Positions 22,632 to 32,074 of a DNA stretch of 64,000 bases are shown here, in pieces. A program made the position numbers and the translations under genes. Source of the stretch: Fulvia fulva (lineage: Eukaryota > Ascomycota > Dothideomycetes > Mycosphaerellales > Mycosphaerellaceae). Position 1 is the first letter of the stretch. Each line of letters opens with the position of its first letter. The stretch covers positions 4,216,001-4,280,000 of the forward strand of contig NC_063013.1 in the NCBI RefSeq assembly GCF_020509005.1. The letters run 5' to 3'. Under the pieces are notes generated by a model that saw nothing but the letters and a program-made list of their open reading frames with translations, had not been told where the DNA came from and did no database searches.

Positions 22632-23664
22632 CTATCCTAGGCATTAAGTATAACCTCTCGACTAGTTTTTAGCTACAGACCGATAGCTAGACCGAAATTA
22701 CGAACGCTATCCTCGAGTAGGTCCTTCGTTACTTCGTCGACTACTACTAGAAGGATTGGCCTTAGTATATCCCTACGGTAGAGTTCGCTACTCGTAACTA
22801 GGACTCGGAGACTACTAGCTACTCTCCCTTCTATACTACGAGAGGTTACTACCCTCGTATAGGTATAGAACTAGAAGAGCCTCTCCCGCCTACCGAAGAC
22901 GTAAACGAGTAAGTAGTAGACGAGTTCGCTACTATACTCTTATAGATCTATAAAGAAGTTCACGACGAGATAGTGTACGTATAAGTAATCTACGAGGATT
23001 AAGCTAATCGTCGTCGCTAGCTAGCTCCTAACTACTAAGTAGGCGATATAGTCTACCTTAACTCTAAGAATATTAAGACGGACCGCCCTTCTAAGAAGCT
23101 AAGCTAGAAGAACCTAGGTCCTTTTAAGATTACCGAGCGTATTAGTTTATACGCCTACCGTCTAGCTCTTCCTACGAACATAAAGATCTACGACGTCTTC
23201 TATCCCGTACGCCTTCGGCCGTCGGCTAAGGACCTATTCCCGAACTAAAACTAAGACATACTAGGTCCTCCCGATAAAGTAGAAGTCGACGAGCCTATTA
23301 ACCTACCTTCTAACGACTATACCGTCCGTAAGATCCGGGGAATCCGCGTAGAGCCTAACGACATTAAAGGGCTACCGCCGATTAAGTATAAAGTCGAATA
23401 GTAAGGTTGCCCTAAGTAGGATACCTTATAGGAACCTATCTAATATATTATCTTTAATCGTTAAGTAATCGAAGAATACTACGCCCGCGTAGACGGCCTA
23501 GAGGTTAATATCGGCAGGCTTTTCGAATCTAAGCTCTTCGACGGGGCTTACTAATAGTATATCGACTATAATATTAGGCCTAGGCCTAGTACTAAAGCTA
23601 AACATCCTCGATATATAGAACTACTACGGCTTCGTAGGAACTTAGCTTTGTTTAGGGGGGCTAC
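22632..23664 (+). pseudogene. Gypsy-2 integrase C-terminal part and chromodomain (RIPed)
   Basis: It continues the integrase interrupted at 17624. The rest of the catalytic core comes first, then a C-terminal region at about 23000-23230. A chromodomain remnant follows at about 23320-23450 (YTVRKIRGIR, IKYKVE, GCPK..DT), with TAG where Trp and Gln codons would stand. The reading ends just before the 3' LTR and is not functional. Confidence 0.75.
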
Positions 23665-24183
23665 TATTATAGTCTCCCTATAGAGTATATAGAAGTTAGG
23701 GACAGAAGAGCCTTAGAGTACTTAGAAGTCGTTAAGAAGTAAAAGTCTAGCTTGGTATATAAGCGCTAAGAATTATATACCCCGTAATATTTACTACGGG
23801 ACCTAGCCCTCTAAATTTACTACTCTACTAACCCTTAACAGATTCACTTCGGCTCGTAACTATATAACTTAAGGCACTCCCGCGAGTACCCGCGACTACG
23901 CTAGACCCTAGAAGAAGCACGTAGAAGACTCGGAACGTAGGGCAGGTTAGAATAAGGTTTTAAGCAAGGCTACTAAGCGCGGCTTCGTACGGGTTAGCCC
24001 TATTAATACGGGGATACGTACTCGCGAGGGTTGCGTATAAGTATCTAGCCCTCCCTAGGCCTCTCTTACTTTCTTCGTCTTTTGTTTTGTGTAGTAATCA
24101 TACTATACCCTTTATATCTATACTTTGTACCTATATTCTCGCTTTTACTCTTATATCTTATAGGCTAGGCTCTCGCCCTAATA
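23665..24183 (+). repeat. 3' LTR of gypsy-2
   Basis: This is a 519-bp repeat of 13920-14438. Copia-2 sequence starts immediately after it, without a duplicated target. Confidence 0.9.
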
Positions 24184-24281
24184 ACAAAACACCGCTTCTC
24201 CTAATAGTAGATCGAAGCTATAGCTAAGGAGTTTGCTAAAGCCCTAGTAATAGGCACATTTAGATAGGTAATAAAGGAAGA
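24184..24281 (+). mobile_element. Copia-2, RIPed fragment upstream of RT
   Basis: It is a short RIPed coding remnant resembling the segment before copia RT (AIAKEFAKALVIGTF). It lies between the gypsy-2 LTR and the copia-1 insertion and continues at 29902. Confidence 0.55.
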
Positions 24282-24516
24282 TGTTAAGATGTAGCATCTC
24301 AAAGGGAGTCAACAATCAGGAAGTGATCTGGCAGCCTGAGGCATCCACAATGACTCAGCTTGTAGGGAGATACCTTCTCTCCCCTTTAGCTTAGATAGAC
24401 ATCTAACACAATCAACATATTGGTTCCTGATATATTGCTGCATGCTCGTGCTATTAGTCAGTTGAAGATTGATCTCTTACTCCACTCCGCTGCCATCCAC
24501 CCGTACCTGTTCAACA
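24282..24516 (+). repeat. 5' LTR of copia-1
   Basis: It begins TGTTAAGATG and ends TTCAACA. It repeats 29662-29896 with two C/T differences. Confidence 0.95.
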
Positions 24517-24531
24517 GGTTATGAGCCCGGG
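24517..24531 (+). other. Primer-binding site matching an internal initiator-Met tRNA segment
   Basis: ggttatgagcccggg follows the LTR directly. It is the complement of the anticodon arm of eukaryotic initiator tRNA-Met (…GGGCTCATAACC…), as in Drosophila copia, which primes from a cleaved half-tRNA. RIPed versions follow the LTRs of copia-3 (46052-46066) and copia-4 (60898-60912, minus). Confidence 0.75.
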
Positions 24532-24964
24532 TTTGTGCAGGAATAAGAGCAACCTATATCAGTACAGGTTACTTGTATCCCTTGCTATCGTAGCAGAAAA
24601 CATCTGGGAATCAGAAGTCTACCCCGTCTATCCTATCAAGGAGCTTAGTTCGATACTAAGTGATAGGTAACCCAGACAAGGACTCTGTGCGGCTTACTCA
24701 AAGCCAATACCTTGAAGATACTCTGTAGGCAGAACTGCATCGAGATACTATCAAGAAGGACTTCAAGTAAGTCATTTGAAGCTCTGCTAGGAGAGACAGA
24801 CCTGTGTCCTAGCCTCGAGACCTCACACCGCTCCTTCTTTACTTTACCAAGCAGGCCTTGGTATCCACACCTACGAACTTTCCCATTCTACACCAGAAGC
24901 CTCAGCAGGATCTGAGCCACCACCTTGGAACATACACACCTTGTTTCATTACATCCAATTTATT
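24532..24964 (+). other. 5' leader of copia-1
   Basis: About 430 bases lie between the PBS and the polyprotein start. They probably hold packaging signals. Only short ORFs occur (for example 24712-24915), with no domain I recognise. Confidence 0.6.
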
Positions 24965-27900
24965 ATGGATTCATACCAAGAGAAGACAGAGGAGAAGGGA
25001 GGCAAAATCCCAATTCTTGGGAGGGACAATTGGAAGAGATGGTTCAACCTTCAGAGATACAAGATGGAGAGCCAATCAGCATTCTTTGCAATTGATGACC
25101 TAATGGAAGTGTCTTTTGACAACATCAAGGGCAAGACTCTGAAACTCCAAGAAGAGGCTACAACCAAAGAGATCCTCAATACGCCAACATGGACAAGACA
25201 CAATGCAGTATGCAACTTCAGTATCCTTAGTAGGATCACAGAAGAAGATGAATTTGAGCTTGAGGGCTCATGTGAATCTGGAAGAGCTGCTGAGAAGTGG
25301 GTGTATCTCTGGAACAAGTATAGCCAGGTGCTACCAACCCATGCACATGAGCTCACAAAGCAATTTGTGACCTTTGAGATGAGTGAAGAGTTCACCATCA
25401 GATCTGCATGGACACACCTGGTTTCTCTTGGAAAAAGGATTGCTGATGTTGACCCAGAGGGTCAGCATTACAGGAAAGCTGATGTGAGGATGACCCAGCT
25501 CTTAAGCTCACTGCCACCTGACTACCATGTAGCCAGGGATACTATCATGGCTCAGCCAAAGATGGATCATGAAAGGACCTTAAAGATCCTTGAAGCTCAA
25601 GAAGCCAGGTTGGATCCCTCTAAGGCTGAGTATGGCATGGCAGCCACCTGGGTCAAGCCCTCAGGTCTAGCAAGACCACTCTCCTGCCTTCTCTGTGAGA
25701 AGGATCATCTGATCAAGGACTGCCCTAGTTTGCCTGAGGCAAGAAAGGTCCTTAGATCTCATTCCCAACCACCATCTTCCCAGAATACAACACATGTCAA
25801 GAAGAAGAGAACTCCACCACCCACTTCAAGGAGGACACCAAGAGAGAAGTCCTCTATGGAAGAACTTAAGAAAATGGTGAAGAAACTCAGCTCTGACATG
25901 CTGTCACTCCAGAAGAACCAGGCCCAGTCTTATACCTCTAAAGCAAAGAAGACTGGAAAAGGTTTCTCCGCCCAAGAGTCACTATGCAGCTCATCCCCAG
26001 AGACAATGTCTGATGATGATGAGTATGATGAAGTGGCTCACTCAACTGCAGAAGTCCAAGGCAAGTTCCCCTCGTCAGAGTGGTTACTTGACTCCTGTGC
26101 TTCATCCCATATGACTGACCAAAGCTGCCTCTTTAGATCTATGACTCCCTTGACAAGGAAGAAATGGATCAAAGTGGGAGGTGGGTTTTTATTGGCCACT
26201 CATATTGGGAATGCAGAGATGAGTGGGAGAGCTGGCAGAAAAGTTGTTTTGGAAGATGTCCTGCTTGTACCCAAGCTAGGAGTGAACCTGGTTTCATGGA
26301 ACCAGTTTAGCAAGCAGTTTGGTGTGCAACCTCCATCATTTTCTCTTGTTTCCCCCTCTGGTGAGACTGTTGTCCAGACAAAGCTCCTTGGGGGGGTTCC
26401 ATTCATTGATGAGATTTCTCCTCTCCTACAAGAACGGGCACATTACTCATCATGTGCACCACCAATGGAGAATGCCTTTGTGACTGCTCAATCAGAGACC
26501 GACCTGAAGCAGTGGGAGCTTTGGCATAGAAGATTTGCACACTTTGGGAAGAATTTGCTCCAGAATCTTCACAAGGTAACAGACTTGAAAGAACCCATTC
26601 CTATCCCTAAGGATGGCTTTCACCAGTGCAGAGTATGCTCAATAGCAAAGATGAAGAAGTACAAAGGCAAAGTTACAGAGAGAAGACCTGAAAGACTTGC
26701 CCTTGTATCTATTGACATATGTGGCCCACTACCAATCTCAAGACTAGGATTCAAATACTGGCTTGAGATTGTTGACAACTTCTCTAGGAAGAAGTGGACC
26801 TTTCCTCTTAGGAAAAGAGAAGATGCTCCAGTTGCTCTCCAGAATTGGAAGATCAAAGCAGAGAGGAAATCATCAGCGCAGCTGAAAGCAGTAAGACTTG
26901 ACAATGCAAAAGAACTTATTGCATTAGTGAAGCAGTGGGAGAAGGATTTGGGGATTGGGCTCGAGCCGACTGAGGCATACAACTCTCTACAGAATGGACC
27001 AGTTGAGAGGTCAATACAAACCTCAGAGGACTCTATAAGGGCAATGCTTGAAGAGGCTAAGATGCCGGTTGAATTTTGGCCTGAAGCACTAGAGGCCCAA
27101 ACTTATATGAGGAACAAACTGCCAAATGGCCCAGATTACGATGGGTTCAAGGTTTCACCAGATGAGGCTTTTGATGGTATCAAACCGACCATCAACCATT
27201 TGAAAGTTTGGGGATGCAAAGCTGTTGTCTATATGGACACAAGATCCCAACCTCAATGGGCAAGAAGTGACAAGCTAATGAATAGGGGTAAAGAAGCAGT
27301 GTTTATTGGGTATGTTGAAAACACAGCTAAAGCCTGGCTCTTTTGGGAACCAGACATGAGAGCTGTTAAACAACACACACATGCAGACTTCTTTGAGGAC
27401 CAGCCTGGAGGTGATATGGGTCTCAATGTTCCAACATTGAATCTACCAAGCAGTGCACCAGCTAGGAAGCCCTTAGGAAGGCCGAGGAAGAACGTATCCT
27501 TAGGACAATCTACCTACCATTCAGGCGTCCATCAGAGCCCCCCCGAAATAGATCAGCCAATTGAGAGCCCTAAAGTCGCTCAGCCGAGAAAGCTGTTTGT
27601 GCAACTTCCCCAGCCTCCGGAGAACGTAGGGGAATTTCAGAAAATCGATCAGCCAATTGAGAGAAGCTCCCTAGATCCCCAGGAAATAGACGTTACCAGG
27701 TCACAAGTGACGGTCCCTAAATCATCCCTTGGAAAGAGAAAGGCTGACTATGATGTTGAGGGCTATGACATGAAACAGAAAGCCCCAAGATCCATAGTCC
27801 CTAAGCCCGAACTAACCACTGAAGTGGGGGAAGCAATGGACCTCTCAGAGAACCTTGCTGCTTTTCACCAAGCTTTCTTTGCAGCCATGCAATCAGTGGA

Positions 27901-29596
27901 CAGTTCAATACCATGGGATAGCGAATTCCTGGAAGAAGTTGAGGAAATGGCCTTTGCAGCAACTGTAGAAGCCATTGCATACAAGCAAGAGGTCCCAATT
28001 CCAAAATCCTACAAGGATGCTGTGAATGACAAGAAATGGGGACATCTTTGGAAGGAAGCAATCCAAAAGGAACTAGATGCTCTACAGAGTAACAACACCT
28101 GGGAAAATTCTGTTCCACCAAAAGGAGCAAATCTGGTTACATCAAGATGGGTCTTTGATATTAAGAGAAGCATTAGTGGAGCTATTGAAAAGTTCAAGGC
28201 TAGACTAGTTGCAAGGGGCTTCTCACAGAAGTTTGGTGTTGACTTTATGGAGACATTTGCACCTACAGTAAGACAGGACACCCTTAGGGTGTTTATGGCT
28301 ATTGTGTGTAAGAAGGATCTTCATCTTCACCAAGTGGATGTGAACAATGCATTCACAGAAAGCACCCTCCATGAAGACATCTTCATGTTACCACCACCAG
28401 GAGTTGAGCTTCCACCAAACATGGTGTTCAAAATCCTCAAAAGCTTGTATGGACTTAAGCAAGCAGCTAGAGATTGGAATCAACTCTGTGTGTCAAAGCT
28501 CAGAGAGATTGGATTCACACAGTCAGAAGTGGATCCATGCCTACTTATCCATAAGAAGAGGGAGATCATAATCCTTATACATGTGGATGACATTCCAATT
28601 GCTGCACCAAAGTTGACAGATGTTCTCTGGTTCAAAAGAGAACTTGGCAAGATCTTCAAGATCAAAGATCTAGGTGAACCTGAAAAGATCCTTGGCATGA
28701 GAGTCACAAGGGACAGGAAGAGAGGAATCCTGAAACTTGACCAAGGACACTTTGTTAGGGACAGCCTAGCCAAGATGGGAATGAACCATGAGAAGGCAGC
28801 ACCTACACACTCACCCATGGACAGCTATGAGGCCCTCAAACCTTCAAGCCACATGGATGAGAGGTGTGACAAGGCAGAGTACCAGAGTATTAATGGTACT
28901 TGGATGTGGCCAGCAACAATCACAAGGCCAGACATTGCTTTTGCCCTAGGAAGGATGAGCTCATTTGTGAGTGACCCATCCACCTACCACATGAAGGCTT
29001 TGAAGAAGATCACTAGGTACCTAAGATCATACCCTGATCTAGGACTTCAGTTCTCAAAGTCTGGAAAAGGACACCTTATTGGATACTGTGATTCTGATTA
29101 TGCAATGGACAAAGCAGACAGAGTCTCAATCCTTGGGTATGTCTTCTTCCTCTGTGGGGCACCAGTTTCTTGGATGAGCAAGAAGCAAAAGTCTGTAGCA
29201 ACATCCACAATGGAGGCTGAATACATGGCTATGAATGCATGTGCGAAGCAGTCCCAATTCCTAGCTTCACTGCTGAGGGAAATGGATTGTCCAGAGTTAG
29301 TGGGAGACTGTTCCCATCAACCAAGAATCACTGGAAACCAGGAGACTGTATCAAATTTGAGACCAGTCCAATTAAGAGGTGACAATCAAGCTGCCCTCAC
29401 CCTAGTGAAAGATGCACATGTTCATGACAAGTCGAAGCACATTGACATTGCCTATAACGCTGTTAGGAAACTTTGGTGGAGGAGGCTTATTGCTGTTGAG
29501 TACACCCCAACCTCTGAGATGGTTGCAGACGGGTTTACAAAACCAAAGACTGGTCCACACTTCCAGAGGTTTGTAAGCCAGCTGAACCTGTCATAA
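24965..29596 (+). CDS. Gag-Pol polyprotein of copia-1 (about 1543 aa)
   Basis: A single ORF in copia order. The frame is open from ATG 24941, but the ATG at 24965 (MDSYQEKTEEK) is the likelier start. Gag opens with NWKRWFNLQRYKMES. A knuckle CLLCEKDHLIKDC at about 241-253 is one residue short of the usual CCHC spacing. The protease motif is LLDSCASSHMTD (Asp at about 376). The integrase has an HHCC-type finger (HRRFAH, then CRVC) and catalytic Asp 584, Asp 646 and Glu 681 (SIDICGP, RLDNAKEL, PVERS). RT carries VDVNNAFTES and HVDD at about 1206-1209. RNase H has YCDSDYAM (about 1374), STMEAEYMAM and DNQAALTL. No stops or frameshifts are present. The Gag:Pol ratio must be set without a frameshift, as in other copia elements. 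Confidence 0.95.
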   Translation: MDSYQEKTEEKGGKIPILGRDNWKRWFNLQRYKMESQSAFFAIDDLMEVSFDNIKGKTLKLQEEATTKEILNTPTWTRHNAVCNFSILSRITEEDEFELEGSCESGRAAEKWVYLWNKYSQVLPTHAHELTKQFVTFEMSEEFTIRSAWTHLVSLGKRIADVDPEGQHYRKADVRMTQLLSSLPPDYHVARDTIMAQPKMDHERTLKILEAQEARLDPSKAEYGMAATWVKPSGLARPLSCLLCEKDHLIKDCPSLPEARKVLRSHSQPPSSQNTTHVKKKRTPPPTSRRTPREKSSMEELKKMVKKLSSDMLSLQKNQAQSYTSKAKKTGKGFSAQESLCSSSPETMSDDDEYDEVAHSTAEVQGKFPSSEWLLDSCASSHMTDQSCLFRSMTPLTRKKWIKVGGGFLLATHIGNAEMSGRAGRKVVLEDVLLVPKLGVNLVSWNQFSKQFGVQPPSFSLVSPSGETVVQTKLLGGVPFIDEISPLLQERAHYSSCAPPMENAFVTAQSETDLKQWELWHRRFAHFGKNLLQNLHKVTDLKEPIPIPKDGFHQCRVCSIAKMKKYKGKVTERRPERLALVSIDICGPLPISRLGFKYWLEIVDNFSRKKWTFPLRKREDAPVALQNWKIKAERKSSAQLKAVRLDNAKELIALVKQWEKDLGIGLEPTEAYNSLQNGPVERSIQTSEDSIRAMLEEAKMPVEFWPEALEAQTYMRNKLPNGPDYDGFKVSPDEAFDGIKPTINHLKVWGCKAVVYMDTRSQPQWARSDKLMNRGKEAVFIGYVENTAKAWLFWEPDMRAVKQHTHADFFEDQPGGDMGLNVPTLNLPSSAPARKPLGRPRKNVSLGQSTYHSGVHQSPPEIDQPIESPKVAQPRKLFVQLPQPPENVGEFQKIDQPIERSSLDPQEIDVTRSQVTVPKSSLGKRKADYDVEGYDMKQKAPRSIVPKPELTTEVGEAMDLSENLAAFHQAFFAAMQSVDSSIPWDSEFLEEVEEMAFAATVEAIAYKQEVPIPKSYKDAVNDKKWGHLWKEAIQKELDALQSNNTWENSVPPKGANLVTSRWVFDIKRSISGAIEKFKARLVARGFSQKFGVDFMETFAPTVRQDTLRVFMAIVCKKDLHLHQVDVNNAFTESTLHEDIFMLPPPGVELPPNMVFKILKSLYGLKQAARDWNQLCVSKLREIGFTQSEVDPCLLIHKKREIIILIHVDDIPIAAPKLTDVLWFKRELGKIFKIKDLGEPEKILGMRVTRDRKRGILKLDQGHFVRDSLAKMGMNHEKAAPTHSPMDSYEALKPSSHMDERCDKAEYQSINGTWMWPATITRPDIAFALGRMSSFVSDPSTYHMKALKKITRYLRSYPDLGLQFSKSGKGHLIGYCDSDYAMDKADRVSILGYVFFLCGAPVSWMSKKQKSVATSTMEAEYMAMNACAKQSQFLASLLREMDCPELVGDCSHQPRITGNQETVSNLRPVQLRGDNQAALTLVKDAHVHDKSKHIDIAYNAVRKLWWRRLIAVEYTPTSEMVADGFTKPKTGPHFQRFVSQLNLS

Positions 29597-29661
29597 AAAG
29601 GTCCAAGTACTATTGACAGGTAGTGAGCAGACTGTAATCTCCCATACGAGATGAGTGGGAG
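29597..29661 (+). other. Polypurine tract region of copia-1
   Basis: Between the polyprotein stop and the 3' LTR, a purine run gagtgggag (29653-29661) abuts the LTR and would prime plus-strand synthesis. Confidence 0.65.
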
Positions 29662-29896
29662 TGTTAAGATGTAGCATCTCAAAGGGAGTCAACAATCAGG
29701 AAGTGATCTGGCAGCCTGAGGCATCCACAATGACTCAGCTTGTAGGGAGATACCCTCTCTCCCCTTTAGCTTAGATAGACATCTAACACAATCAACATAT
29801 TGGTTCCTGATATATTGCTGCATGCTCGTGCTATTAGTCAGTTGAAGATTGATCTCTTACTCCACTCCGCTGCTATCCACCCGTACCTGTTCAACA
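29662..29896 (+). repeat. 3' LTR of copia-1
   Basis: It begins TGTTAAGATG, ends TTCAACA, and is followed by the TSD gaaga. Confidence 0.95.
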
Positions 29897-29901
29897 GAAG
29901 A

Positions 29902-31456
29902 GAAGGATTAGGATGCTTAGTAAGAGGAGGGACTTTAGCTACTACTACCGCTAAAGTGGGTATATAAATATAAACTAGACGAGTACGGTATACTAAAGAG
30001 CTTTAAGGCTAGGCTATACGTAAGAGGCGATTTATAAGGAACATACTTAGACATATACGCCGCTATACTACTAGTAAGTATGTTCCGCCTCTGCTATACT
30101 ATAGCCGCGAGCTTCGACCTAGAAGCCGAACAATTCGATATTATTAACGCCTTCCTAAACTCGGACCTACTATATACTATATATCTACAACTACCTCCTA
30201 GAATCGACAGGCCATCCTATAGACACGCCCTTAAGCTAGTCAAGGCCCTCTACGGTCTGAAGGAGTCCCCTTTATTATAGTATAACTCCCTAACCGAGAC
30301 GCTGGCCTCCCTTAGACTAGTACCCCTGTCGGACTCCGAATGTATCTACTATAACAATAAGGTTATGTTCTTCTTTTACGTTAACGACCTAGTTATGCTC
30401 TACTACCGTGAGTACAAGGTCTATACTACTAACATTAAGTTGCGGCTACTTACTAAGTACGAGATGTACGAGCTCGGTGATCTCTCCTAGTTCCTAGGAA
30501 TCAAGGTTACGCGCGATAGAAACAAGCGCTTGCTATAGCTCTCTCAAGAAGACTACATTGAGAAGCTAGCCGCCAAATTTAGCATATCCACGAATATACG
30601 CAAAACGACAGTGCTAGTAGATCAACACCTTGATTAGACCGTTCTAGAGGGTCATTAACCCACCTCTATCGCCATCCTTACGTACTAACAACGTATAGGA
30701 TCCCTTAACTTCGCCGCTATACACACGCGGCCTAACATCGCCTTTTCCTTGTCTATACTATCGTAGTATCTAACCAAGCTAACTAAGACACACCTTAAGC
30801 TTACAGATCAGTGCTTGCGCTATCTCCTAGAGACTAAGAACCTCTGCCTTATATATAGCGCTAGCAAACATATCACTAGCCTTCATAGCTAACTAGAGCA
30901 CCTCGGTAGCAACTACGAGTTCTTTAGAGCATCGGACGCGTCCTACGGCATGAATAATGACAGGACCAGCTCAAATGGCTAGGTCTTTATACTGTTCGGT
31001 GGACCAGTGGATCATAAGGCATCTAAACAAATCACTGTTACCAAGTCCTTAACAGAGGCTAAGCTACTCGGGCTTTCGCAAGCCGCCTTAGAGCTTATAT
31101 AGTGGGAACGAGTCTTCGCTGAGATACACCTTCAGTTCAATCAGCGCACCCACTTGTACTACGACAACACGCAGACCATCCGCCTTGTTAACCAACAAGG
31201 GCAAAAGCTTGACACGAAGCTACGCCACGTTGACATCCACTACCACTGGCTCCGACAGCGAGACTAGCGCGGAGACATTGAGATCAAGTATCTCAGCACT
31301 AACGACATGCCTGCAGACGGGCTGACCAAGCTGCTTCCACCACAGAAGCACAAGCACTTCGTCAAGCTGCTCAATATGGCTGAGGAAGGCGTAGACCTAC
31401 GCACCTCAGTGCCCTCTACAGCCGCATCAGGAGGTAACGGGCCAACAGACGCCTGA
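29902..31456 (+). pseudogene. Copia-2 RT and RNase H (RIPed, fading towards the 3' end)
   Basis: Reading through stops: VYKYKLDEYG, EQFDIINAFLNS (about 30130), LVKALYGLKESP (about 30240; the only longer open piece is 30080-30280), a VNDL-type catalytic box near 30380, then RNase H (ASDASYGMNND, SLTEAKLLGLSQAALE, DNTQTIRLVNQ, HVDIHYHWLRQ, PADGLTK). The frame ends at TGA 31454-31456. Stops are RIP-type TAGs. From about 30900 onwards CpA and TpG return and few stops remain, so RIP intensity falls inside the element. It belongs to a different copia lineage from copia-1. Confidence 0.85.
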
Positions 31457-31793
31457 GAAGCCCGTAGCAGCGGCCTCACCTCATCTCGAAACGAACACCG
31501 AACGGCTTCATCTTTACGGACACCTCTCTAGAAGCGCCAGCAGGCGTAAAACACGGCCACCAGCAGCCACCAATGCTGTAGACGACAACGAAGCCAGGGC
31601 AAAGCATCCACCATTCACCGGTGCGGCCCTAGCACCATCATCAGAAGATGTTTCTCGGACTCCTATTGGCCAACAGCGCAAGGGCGAGAAACACCCCTGT
31701 CACCTCAGCTCACTTCACTTGAAACAGCTGACTTACCCTTACTGCAGCAGCAGCAACACCGAGGGCCTGACGTCACTGCCATAGGTAGGGGGG
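31457..31793 (+). other. 3' untranslated part and polypurine tract of copia-2
   Basis: About 340 bases hold no ORF I can support. The stretch ends with a G-rich run ggtagggggg at about 31784-31793, a probable polypurine tract. Confidence 0.5.
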
Positions 31794-32070
31794 TGGTTAT
31801 GACAGGGTGCACGCGATCACATGGGAATCAGCTCATTCACTCCAGCGCACGAGCTGAGGGGGTGTGTCGCGATCCGAGCGTGCACATAGGCAACATCCCA
31901 TCATCAAAACTTGAGGCCACGTACGCTAAGAATCAGGTGACTGATTAGTCACCTGCAGCCTCTTCAAGAGCAACACTTGTCTATTCTAGATAGACACATG
32001 CAATACACAACCTGCTTTTGAAACACCCTATATGAGCCCGTACAATAACTTCCCACACTTCTAACGTGAT
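31794..32070 (+). repeat. Probable 3' LTR of copia-2
   Basis: It starts after the purine run as TGGTTATGACAGGG. The right end is approximate, set where gypsy pol similarity begins on the minus strand. The 5' partner was lost at the gypsy-2 junction. It contains two perfect inverted repeats: caggtgact/agtcacctg (31934-31955) and tgtctat/atagaca (31979-31997). Confidence 0.45.
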
Positions 32071-32074
32071 ATAG

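Larger units (their letters stand above)
13920..24183 (+). mobile_element. Gypsy-2: RIP-degraded Ty3/gypsy element with chromodomain
   Basis: Two 519-bp LTRs (13920-14438 and 23665-24183) bound a RIPed gag-pol that is split by LINE family B. Each LTR begins TATTATAG and ends CTAATA, which are TG...CA ends after CpA-to-TpA mutation. The 5-bp flanks, ttacc on the left and acaaa on the right, do not match. The left flank is LINE C and the right flank is copia-2. This suggests recombination between two copies of the element. Confidence 0.88.
24282..29896 (+). mobile_element. Copia-1: intact Ty1/copia retrotransposon
   Basis: It has 235-bp LTRs (24282-24516 and 29662-29896) and a perfect TSD gaaga (24277-24281 and 29897-29901). 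The LTRs differ at two positions by eye, both C/T. One undisturbed polyprotein ORF fills the interior. CpA and TpG are abundant, so it inserted after, or escaped, the RIP that destroyed the surrounding copia-2. It is probably transposition-competent. Confidence 0.95.

Noticed and set aside
24517..24540. Sequence resembling part of initiator tRNA-Met
   Set aside because: Only the anticodon-arm complement is present and it sits exactly at the LTR end, so it is a primer-binding site, not a tRNA gene.
31264..31479. 71-aa minus-strand ORF
   Set aside because: It is antisense to the copia-2 RNase H reading, which shows clear family motifs.
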